Below, in pieces: positions 49,711 to 59,060 of a stretch of DNA of 64,000 bases. Origin of the DNA: Strigops habroptila (lineage: Eukaryota > Chordata > Aves > Psittaciformes > Psittacidae); assembly GCF_004027225.2 (NCBI RefSeq), contig NC_044302.2:41910510-41974509 (forward strand). The letters are read 5' to 3'. Made by a program: the position numbers and the translations under genes. Under the pieces are notes generated by a model. The model had not been told where the DNA came from, did no database searches, and saw nothing but the letters and a program-made list of their open reading frames with translations. Each line of letters starts with the position of its first letter. Position 1 is the stretch's first letter.

Positions 49711-51289
49711 TGTGTATTCTGTGGCAACCCTGAGGCGCCTTGTGTTAAGCCTCCTGCTACTTGGAATGCGCCTCTGATTTTACCGCTGAACTGAGCAGCA
49801 AGAGTGGCCGGGCAAGGCACTGGCTGTACCGGCCCTGGCAGAGGATTTGGCTCTTTTCGGTGCCCGGTGTAGATTTCCTCCCTCCTGAGTTCTGATTTGA
49901 GCCGTTCGCCCCTGGCTCAGCTCTGGCTAAACCTGTGCTGAGGCTCAAAGCAGGGAGGAAAGCTGCTGAGTGGCCACGGGTAATGCACAAAACTTTCCTT
50001 TGAACCCTAATTTCACTCTGCAGCTGACCAAAACCAAGGTCTGATCATGCACAATCGAACAGACAAACATAGACAGCAAGCAAGCAAATAACAACAAAAA
50101 AAGACACTTGGGGTTTTGCTTCCCGCATTCTCCTACTAATTTTTAATGGAATTTTAATCCCCAAAAATTGAATCTTAATAGCGTAGAAAATATCTTGAGA
50201 TAACAGGTTTTCTCATTGTCTTCTTTGTCGAGAAAATTTGGTTATGAGCTACAAATATTTGGTTTGGTTTAGGGATTTTTTGGGGGGGGTTTCTTTTATT
50301 TTTTTTTAATAATAGAAGTACAAAAATGCTTATAAATTTCATAATTCAAAAATTCCTGTAGAAGTTTTTCAAAAAAGAGAGCCCACATGTCAGAGTGGCA
50401 GCCATTTTGAGAAGTGTTTCTAAGGGAAACAGAACTTAGTCTCACTCTGAAACGAGGAGAGGAAATTAAAAATCTGCAAACAAAACAGTTTGGAGACAAC
50501 AATTCCTTTTCATCTGGAATAACAGAAGCAAAACGAATAACTTTCTCAGTACCTTTCTCAGTAACTCACTTTAGAAAAACATTTGATTTTCCATATAAAG
50601 TGTAAGGACCAAAATGGCAGTTAGTTTAGCTGGTGAATCATTAAATACATTGCTTCAAGTGACAACTCGAGAAAGCCTTTTCATGAAATGCACAAGTCCA
50701 GTTTAAATTAGACTACATTAATCGTTCAATGAACATTTGAAAAGTTTAATCTTAAGTATGTCCATTAATACAACACACTTCTAGCTCTCAAAATGCCAGG
50801 AAAGCAACTCCACTACACACTGGTACTTAGAATATCTACCAATGAATTTTACCACTATTGATGAATAGTGAACATCAAAAATACTACTAATAATAGTGAC
50901 TAGTAATATATACCTAGTTTCAAATTACAATTTCTACTCAGTGACAATTTCTATGCCATCTTTTGTGTCATTCTTTCACATGAATATACTAGTAAAGAGA
51001 ACCACTTCGGTTTCCTCGGGGGGGGGGGGAGATCTATTAAGGCTGTATTTAAAACAAACAAACAAGCAAAGTCGATAGAAGCACAGTCAGCTCCTCGAAC
51101 CCATCTGGAAGCGGATTTTGCAGCCCCACTTCTCCTTTTGAGTACCCTGTAGCGTAATTCGTTTGCTGTCAGCCGTGCTACTCTGAACTCTATCCTGTAC
51201 TTGCAGGAGAGCGAGGATTCAGGCAAGTGCCAGCGTTATTCAGGCAGCTGCGGCTGAGTCCGGTTCGATAATAACAATAAGAATTCATT

Positions 51290-52560
51290 GAAACCCCGAA
51301 ATTGACACACACCACCACTACCACATCCCCACCCCCAGCGTGGCGAAGGCAGCCCCCACCCCGGGGTGCTCCGTACCTGGAGCGGGGTCCTTCCAAAGGA
51401 GTTGGTCGCGTTGGGGTCCGCGCCCGCGTCCAGGAGCCTCCGCACCTCCTGGGGGTCTCCGCGGGCGGCGGCGGTGCACAGCCGGTCGCCGGAACCGTCT
51501 CCCCGGAGGGACACCTCCATCTCCCCGCGGGCCGGACCTGCACGGCCGCTCCTGCCTTCCAGTCTCCTCTGGCCAGGACCTCGCCCTCCCGGCGAGATCC
51601 TCCTCCCCTACGGCAGAGGTCGCCCTCCGGCCCCCTAGACCCCCCCCTGCGCAGGCGGTCTCCGGCCCGGCCCTGCGGTGGAGGACCACGGGGAGCCGTC
51701 AGCCTGCTCCGCAAGCTGAGGGCCGACAGCAGCTCGGGACACCCTCGGGGAACCGCGGTCTCACCCCCCCACAGCCCGACAGCGTGGGGCGGCTCTCGCG
51801 GGGGCTGCCCGCTCCCGGAGGCACCGTCAGTGCGGAAGAAGGCAGGGTATGGGGGCTGCGGCCCCGCGCCCCAACCCCTCCCCTCGTTGGGGCGTGCGGT
51901 AAATGAAGGGGCGGGGGGAGCAGCCCCACCGGCAAACGGCTCCTCCGAGCTGGCCGCAGCTGCCCCGGCCCGGGCAGGTGGGACTTGCCCTGCGGTTGTC
52001 TTACGTAGGGCGGGCGGTAGCAGGGGGACATGGGATCAGAGCCTTCTTGGGGCAGAGAGCGACACTTGCGTGAGGGAAGGATTTGGCTTCTGCCTCCCCT
52101 GACCCGCCTCGAGCCCCTCGGAGTGGTGGGCCTGGGGTCTATGGCTCCGTCCCGTCGCCGGCCGGGAGCCGGCGGCCCGGATAAGGAAGAGAGCCGTGCC
52201 CGCAGGAAGTCTGCGATCCACCTAACGGCACCAGGCAGAAGAGGATCGCTTCGTCCCGGCCCTGCGGGAGCCTCTCGCGGGCAGGAAACGGCGGCGAGAC
52301 CCGGCCGCGGTACGGTACAGCTCCAGCCCGGGAGCCAGAGGCTGGGCAGAACCTCGCCTTGCCGCTGGAAAGGTCCCCAAAACCCAAGCAGCTTACTCCT
52401 TCCTCTGCTTTCCGCCCTTCCACTCATACCTCCTGGACAAAGCGGCTCCGCACTGTGGACCCCAAGGAACCCCCTCGGCCCCATCCAGAGCCGCACCCCC
52501 GTCGAGGGGAGCGGGGGCATCCTCCCTCCCCAGAGCCCCGGGACAGTGGAGCGAGCAAAT
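51290..52560 (-). promoter_or_regulatory. CDKN2A: CpG island around INK4a exon 1-alpha
   Basis: The exon and about 1 kb upstream (on the - strand, to about 52560) are very GC- and CpG-rich. The boundary to AT-rich and T-rich sequence at 52590 is sharp. This is a plausible INK4a promoter. The many long open frames within it lack stops because of base composition and resemble no protein. Confidence 0.65.
51377..51520 (-). CDS. CDKN2A: CDKN2A exon 1-alpha, first exon of p16INK4a
   Basis: This exon encodes 48 residues starting [19 protein letters not shown] and containing ankyrin repeat 1: [20 protein letters not shown], then [13 protein letters not shown]. The motif order (TAAARG, EVRRLL, AGADPN, N-S-F-G-R-x-P-x-Q) is that of INK4 first exons. 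The ATG lies in a strong context, GAG-ATG-G. The exon ends CAG/GTACGG in phase 0, matching exon 2, which opens with Val-Met-Met as in INK4 proteins. It sits between ARF exon 1-beta and exon 2, exactly where mammalian exon 1-alpha lies. p16INK4a binds CDK4/6 and blocks RB phosphorylation. Sequence differs clearly from CDKN2B exon 1, so it is a separate paralogous exon. Transcription cannot be judged from the sequence. Confidence 0.88.
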
Positions 52561-52599
52561 ACAGAAAATACATGAAGGAAGCTTTTTAGTGGTTTTTTA

Positions 52600-52690
52600 C
52601 TTCTCTCTCTTTTTTCTTTTTTGTCTTTTTTTTTTTTTTTTTCCCCTCTCTCTCTTTATTTCATTTTTCCTTTTTTTTTTTTTTTTTCCC
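52600..52690 (+). repeat. Pyrimidine-rich tract
   Basis: This is nearly continuous T with some C, including two long T runs at about 52627-52641 and 52672-52687. It marks the edge of the INK4a island. Confidence 0.9.
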
Positions 52691-55600
52691 TTCCCAATGT
52701 CACTTCTCTAATCTTCCCCTTTTAATTGCAGGAACCGGTGGGATTGCCACAGAAACAGTAGCTGCCGTGCAAATGCAACTTTGTTCCCTTCGGCGTTAAC
52801 CTGCCCACCGCCCCTCGGGCACAAGAACAGCCCTGCCTGACGAAAAGGGGAAAACCGGCGATTTTATATCTACGTGTACCAGCAATCAAGAAGCAGAGGC
52901 ATTCTGGCATGAGGAGAAATCAACACAAATTTATCCCCTTGTAGACAAGCCAGAGTTTCACTGAAATTTCCTCATTTGGGGGCTTTCTGAGCCTGCCTCG
53001 CGAAGTTTCTGGGCAGAGTAGCGTTGCAGGAGCAGCGTGAGACACTTGAAGGGGACTGGGGGCTCGGCAGGGACCTGGGCCCTCACGGGCCGTAGTTCTG
53101 CTGAAGCGCTTGGTGCGGAGCTCATCCCAGGGCTGGTGGGCGAACTATATATATTTATAAGATATATATACACACACACTATGTATATGTATATACGATT
53201 TTTTATGTATATAAAAATCCACAAATAAACTTTAAAAGTGGATTTTGAAAAAGCCCGTAAAGTCTGAGAAACTGAGAAGATCCCCCGCCCGAGAGGCGAA
53301 GTGCCGTTCTGTTTTTCATGTTCTCTCTGCCGTTAATGATAGCCATGTGGAGATAAATCCAAGGAGAAAACCTCCTCCGTTGTGCCTGTCAGGCGTCTTA
53401 AAATTTCAGATCGATAGTGAGATGCGACAGGGTCGCATGTTATCTCTGGCTGATCCTGCTTTCTGTTAAATAGCATTGATAGTGGATTTTATGTGTCTGT
53501 GCGTGTGTGCATAAATATATTCATTCTTGTCTTTCTGTGAATATATGGGTATAAAAAAAATGTACAGTCACAGATCAACATATTTGTAAGTGAAGACGTT
53601 ACTAATGAGGCATCAGAAGGCCTGCCTGTAACTCCATCCCTCCTAAAGTCTATTAAAAGCTACGAAATTGCAGAATAGTGTGAAACAACAAATACGGTCC
53701 TGTGCTGATGGTTACTGGCCCTCCGAATCAGTCGCCAGGTTCCTGAGCCATTAAAACGACGCAATTATAATTCACATTATTGAAGTCCTACGAATTTCTC
53801 TCCCCCCCCAAAAAAAAGCAAGTCTTGTTTAGCAAAATTCTAGCACCAACAAACGACATCAAATTAATCGAAACACAACAACACACGGTCATACCTGAAG
53901 CTAGGGGAATGATAACACAACCGGTGCTAATGTGTTTTGAAAATGACCCTTGTATTACACTTGTACCCTGGGGGTAGGGAGAAGAAACCATCTTCTCTCC
54001 ACAACACATATTCCTCCACATTCACCTCCTCGCCAAAAAAAAAAAAAAAAATAAAAAAAAAAAAAAAAAGGAAAAAGGAAAAATCTCGACCCTCGTTAAG
54101 CAGTCCCTCTATCCCAAATTGCTTCTCTTACTTACTTTTAAAGTCACTCCTTAACCGTGCAGGTCTTTGACAGATATATTTTAAACTTGCAAATGTTCTG
54201 AGGTGTTTTGATAATAGTATACAGGACGGAAAAGGTAATTTTCAGCTATCAGAACCGTCCATCTTATGCCCTCTTTAAGGTTTAGCAAACAACGAGGGCG
54301 GGGGAAACAAAAAAGATATTAAAAAAATACATTTATCTGAGTTATTTTATCACCTAACAAGTATTTTGGTAATAAGTTTAGGGGTTAATTAAGTACTACA
54401 AAGAGACAAACTATGGAGAACATAATAGTGGGATACTCTTTCCCGTAAATAGACAAAAAAGGCTCACGAATGGCATGGGTAGGGGGGTGCAAAGGAAAGG
54501 TTGCATGCAAGTAACCCGATTTACAATTAAGGAGAGGGACAGTTGCTAGGAGTTATGCTAAAAAAGAAGTAAAAAAGATGAATAAAAGTAGTTCAACAAT
54601 ATCCTTCTAGTCTTCAGCTTAAAATGTCAGTATGTGTTGCAAAGATAATTATCCTGTTTACGCTTACTGGGTAAGAACAGAAAAATCTAGCACCTTGATT
54701 TTAGACCTTTAGAAATTGTGCCATAGAGTTTTCTTTTGAACATCAAAATGAAGGGGGAAGGGGGTGGGGAGAGAGAGAGAAAAGAAAAAAGGAACACCTT
54801 AAAAAAACAAACAAACAAACAAACAAAAAAAAAATCCAAAGAAAAAGAAAAGAAAATAAAAGAAAAGAAAAAATAAACCCACACTTTCCCCCCCCCGCCC
54901 CCCCAAAAAAAGAAAAATCAACCACCTACTATAATAAAGAAAAATTACTTTGGTTTCTGTTTTCCGAGTCGTGTGGAACAAACTTGAGCAGAGCGCTTTC
55001 CTGAATGTAATATGCTGCCCTCAAAACATTTGTGAAAATAGCCCCAGATATTCTTACATTTTTCGTGCAAACCCTCTAGAAAAGTTCAGATTTGTATTAT
55101 TCCGGTCCCTTGTTTTAGGCTATGGAGTTATCGGGAAGTAAAACGACATAATAGCTCTGGATAATCACAACAAAGTTTACAAAAGGTAAAATATTCCTTT
55201 CTTGAAAAAACAAGCAAACAAAAAACCTAAACCAAATAGCAAAGACAAATAACAAACACACAGAAGACAAAACAAATAAGCTTTCTCACATCATCCTAAG
55301 AACTAAACAGTTTTAGATGTTGCAAGAGCAAGAAAACATGTTACGGCGTGGCCAGTGCTCTGCTCGGGTGGGTGGCTGTAGGGTTGCCTCTATCAGCCAG
55401 TTTTTCAGTGTCGGTTCCCTCCTCGGACCCTCTCGTGGTTCAGAAGCAGCTTCGTGGACCCTGTTTCAAAGGATTTCTCTCTCCCACACTGCTCGAGGAG
55501 AGTTAAAATTTTATTTGTTCCGTCTATTTAATTAAGCAATTTAATTTCGAACAAAGCTTGAGAATAGGACCTGTCTCTCTAAATAGAAAATAAGGGCAAA

Positions 55601-55987
55601 AAGAGCCGTTTTCTCTTTATTTTCAAACATACTTTCCCTCGCCTGAAATAGACTTACATCTAATCCGAATATGAAGTCTCCCTCTTCCTGCAAACTGTGG
55701 CCCGAAATACTCTAAGTTCGGGGTTCACTGTCTCCGAGCTGCCAAAATATTTATGCGTTACTTTTGTGACCCTAATGCTGTTACCGTGTATTAGTAGGAA
55801 GGAGTACAGTTAGGCAAAAGCAGAAAAGCTCATCTTTATTTAGATTAAACACACACCCTTGTCTTACCTTCCCCAGCCCCTTCAGAATCAGATTTTCAGC
55901 ACATTTCAATGACTATTTTAGACCTAACTGGCATTTTAGAAGAAATCGATGTACTCGATGAAAGTTCGGGAAAAAGAAAAATAAATT

Positions 55988-56005
55988 GGGGGGGGGGGGG
56001 GGGGG
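55988..56005 (+). repeat. Homopolymer of 18 G
   Basis: There are eighteen consecutive G on the + strand. Such runs are prone to length errors in assemblies and can form G-quadruplexes. Confidence 0.95.
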
Positions 56006-56266
56006 CAGAAGAAAAAAATAAATAAAAAGAAAAAAGAAAATAAAAGCAGTATTTACAGCAAGCGGCAAGTGTGGAAATAGAGAGGAAAAAAAATTGCCAC
56101 ATTGCCTGATCCATGAGAGTGTTTTCTCCTTGCTACAGCGAATTTACTTGAAATACTCAGCACCTTCGTATTTACGTTTTATATTCGAGATTCATGCGTT
56201 TCAGGTCAGCCAGAGTTTATGGTTTCTTTTTCCCCCGTTTACTGTAACATGAAGAAATCAGGCCTA

Positions 56267-56268
<2 letters not shown>

Positions 56269-56297
<29 letters not shown>
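56269..56297 (+). repeat. Homopolymer of 29 A
   Basis: There are twenty-nine consecutive A with no retrotransposon recognised next to them. Confidence 0.95.
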
Positions 56298-56299
<2 letters not shown>

Positions 56300-57444
56300 T
56301 GCAAGAAACGAAGGATTTGAAGGCAACAAGGAAAACTCGATATTTTTCTGATTTTATATATACATATACAGACACGTGTGTGTGCACAAGTATGTCTCCT
56401 CACACTTGATATTCAAGAAGTGCTGAAAGTGATCTAACTAGAAACTGGAGCAGGCAAACTGTGAATTGCTTTATCTCCAGACCTCAAGTCCTATAGCTTA
56501 AAGGGTTTCATTTTTACATATATATAATATATATTATATATATCTAAATCTAATATATTATATATACTAGATTTTTAGTTATTTTCAGGCAAATATTTCT
56601 GCATTCCTTCTCTTCTACATCTGTTCTTCTCCGATTTGTGCTCTGGATTAGGGAAGGCTGTGGGCTCCTCTAATGACCCCCTACGAGGATTTTGCAGAAC
56701 AATCCTCAAATACTCACCAAAATTAATATTATATTTATATTTTCATTATGCATCTAATTATGTGTAGTGAATGAGGCCTAATCTGTGCCATGTAGATCCT
56801 CAACAACCCCATTTTGCATTCTGCAGTCAGGAAAAAATCTTTAAAAACTTTCGGAGGCGTTTTAAAACGGATGTCTATGACGGTCCTTTATACGTGGGTA
56901 TTTTAATTACTTTTTCTGACTCTGACCTTATTGTCCGTATTTATATGACAGCAGGCGACGGCAAAGTAGGCCACTGTATTTCACTGTTATTTACAGCAGT
57001 GTAAAGGGTTACATACTCAGAACACAGTGGCCATTTTCTGTCTTCAAGGCAATAGTTATGTTCCTTGTTCAGAAGGAACCGTCTGCAAATGTTGGTAAGG
57101 GGTGGTGGGTTTATTTTTTCTAAGGTAGCCATAGAGAAAACGAAAAGAAAAGTTCCAGAAATAAGCTGTAGAAACTTTTCAAAACCTGCCGTTTTCTATT
57201 GCGTTAAAAAAAAAAAAAAAAATAGGAAAAGGAAAATAAAGGAAGAAAAGAAAGAATAATCCCCATGCCTGTGCAGCACCTCACGCGTTCCCGGTGGGCA
57301 TGTGGGGCACAGGGGGCTCCGGACCGGGCACCGCTCACCCGGGGGCGGCTTCCACCACCTCCCGCTCCAGCCGCCCCGTCGGGCCGCCCGCGACCATCGG
57401 GGTCCCCCGCCCCCCCCACGCAGCTCCCCTCCCCGGGGCCCTAC

Positions 57445-57650
57445 CTGGGCCGGAAGCTCCCGCGGCGCCGCCTCCACTGGGCCAGCAACCGGGCCAGCCG
57501 TCGGGCCAGCAACCGGGCCAGCCGCCGGGCCAGCCGGTGCCGCGCCGCAGCCCCTCCGCCACCGCGGAGGATGCGCCAGCACAGCGCCCGGGCCCGGCAC
57601 GGGTTGCGGGCAAGCCGAAAGCGGACGGTGCACCTTATCCGGAGGGTCAT
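57445..57650 (-). CDS. CDKN2A: CDKN2A exon 1-beta, ARF tumour suppressor
   Basis: ARF binds MDM2 in the nucleus and nucleolus and so stabilises p53. The exon encodes 68 codons plus two bases, starting MTLRIRCTVRFRLARNPCRA. The hydrophobic/arginine pattern (MxLRIRxTVR) is that of the MDM2-binding N-terminus of vertebrate ARF. Val9 and Arg10 are present, the two residues whose missense changes underlie sex-linked barring in chicken. The protein is extremely Arg/Leu/Ala-rich and carries a 4-residue repeat (RRLA/RLLA) at residues 38-57. The donor is AG/GTAGGG. Spliced to exon 2, the codon AGG is completed and the next codon is TGA. Unspliced, AGG is followed by TAG. Both give the same 69 residues. 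The open frame extends upstream to 57806, but only this ATG gives the ARF-like N-terminus. Its context (CCC-ATG-A) is weak. Confidence 0.88.
57479..57538 (-). repeat. Five 12-bp tandem units inside ARF exon 1-beta
   Basis: On the + strand GGGCCAGCAACC and GGGCCAGCCGTC/GGGCCAGCCGCC alternate for five units, also readable as a 24-bp repeat of about two and a half copies. On the - strand they encode RRLA and RLLA in alternation. Being a multiple of three, the array can change length without shifting the frame. Confidence 0.9.
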
Positions 57651-59060
57651 GGGAGCGGGGGAGACCCCGGCGTGCTGCCCTGTAAATACCTCGGCGGCGG
57701 AGCCCCGCCGGTGAATCGGAGATTCATTGGAGAGGATTTTCTTTCTTTCTTTGTTTTTTTTTTTTTTCCCCCCTTTCTTTTCCGTTTGACTAATTTCGAC
57801 TCGCAATTTCGCCTTACCTCCCCCTTCCCCCCCCCCGCTCCTCCCCCTCCTCCTCCTATGAGCTTAAACGCCTCCCATGATGATGGCTCCCGCCTCGGAA
57901 GCCGGCGAAGGAGGACCGGCGGCGGGGGATGGGGAGGGGGGAGGCCGCGGGCTCCTCTTCCCTCCCCGAGGAACACCAGCACCGAACGGGCATGGGGGAC
58001 GGCCAATGGCAGGGCGCTCCCCCGCTTTCAAATAAAGCCTTGACGACACGTCCTTGCCCTCCCCCACCCCCCCCAGTCCCCTCCAAACACACCGCCTCCC
58101 GCTCCGTTGAGGGAAAGAGAGGGGGGGCAGGGAAAGGCGAAGAGAATATTTTGGGGGTGTTTCTTGTTGTTTGGTTGCGTTTGGACCCCGCTGCCGGGCT
58201 CTGCGGCGGCCCCGCTCACCCCTACCCTTGCCCGTCCCCCCGGGGGCCGCGCTGGTTCCCCGAGGGGGCGGCTAGCGGATCCCTGCCGCTTTAAAAGCGC
58301 AGGCCAGTATTGGCCCGGGCGAGCAGCTATTTCCTTGTCACATGGTCATTTGAACGCGACGCGGGGCCGTTGCGCAGAGGAGCGAAAAAAAAAAAAAAGA
58401 AAGCAAAAAAAGCAAAAAAGCGGATCTCGTCTCCCCCCGCCGGTAACCGAAACGGGTAATTAACTGTTTCCTCTCCCCTCACCTTCTCCGCGGCCGTGCT
58501 CGGCGCTGCCGGACCACTTTGTTTTCGGTTTGAAGGGTGAGAGTTTGGAGCAGTTTGCTTCCCCGGGGGAAGCAGCGGGGGAGCGCTCAAAAGACCCTAG
58601 CAACCCGCCGGTGCTCCCCTCCCGGTCCGCTCCAAGCGCTGCCGCAGGAGAGGTCCTGAGCCCGCCCCCACCCCGCAGCCGGTGCTAACCCCTGCCGCAG
58701 CCGGGAGCTGAGTGAGGCCCGCTACCCCTGTCCTGCCCCCCTCCCCGGGAGCCCCCCTGCCTGCGCATCCACCTCCCAGGGTGTGAGTACCTCCATGCGA
58801 GGCGCGGGTAAGGGTGATGGGCGGGCGGCGATGGGTCCTGCGGGCGCATCTTCGCTCTCTCCGGGTGCGGAGCGGCCTGACGCGGCCCGGCGCGGCCCGG
58901 CACGGCCTGGCACAGCTGGACGCGGCCCTTCACGGAGCTGGGGGTGCGGAGAGACTGCGGGGGACCGGCGGGGAAGGCTGCAGTGAGGGCAGGCAGCGCA
59001 GCGGTGCCCGGGAGGGCTGGCGGGTATAGGCGTATGCGGCAACCCCCCCCCCAGCAAACA

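Larger units (their letters stand above)
49136..51376 (-). other. CDKN2A: CDKN2A intron between exon 1-alpha and exon 2
   Basis: The intron is 2241 bp, with donor CAG/GTACGG and acceptor CCCCGCAG. It holds a short CR1 tail (about 49305-49358), an imperfect TA/CA dinucleotide-rich stretch (about 49490-49710) and homopolymers (G8 near 50282, G10 near 51019). No other feature is recognised. Confidence 0.75.
52700..57240. other. Interval between INK4a island and ARF exon 1-beta
   Basis: This is AT-rich sequence inside the ARF primary transcript (- strand). Simple sequence is frequent: A runs at 54036-54069, a purine tract at 54770-54870, 18 G at 55988-56005, 29 A at 56269-56297, and TATATA at 56518-56570. 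I recognise no exon. Some parts are neither repeats nor GC-rich and could be conserved regulatory DNA, but that needs comparison with other species. Confidence 0.6.
57260..59060 (-). promoter_or_regulatory. CDKN2A: CpG island around and upstream of ARF exon 1-beta
   Basis: High GC and CpG content runs from the exon to about 1.4 kb upstream on the - strand. A GGGCGAGCAGC/TTTAAAAG-type segment lies near 58282-58325. This is the likely ARF promoter, and it may also fire in the + direction. Open frames across it on both strands are composition-driven. Confidence 0.65.

Noticed and set aside
51699-52575. Long open frames (up to 273 codons) upstream of INK4a exon 1-alpha on both strands
   Set aside because: Stop codons are rare in such GC-rich sequence. 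The peptides are Pro/Arg/Ser/Gly-rich and unrelated to known proteins. The region is best read as a promoter CpG island.
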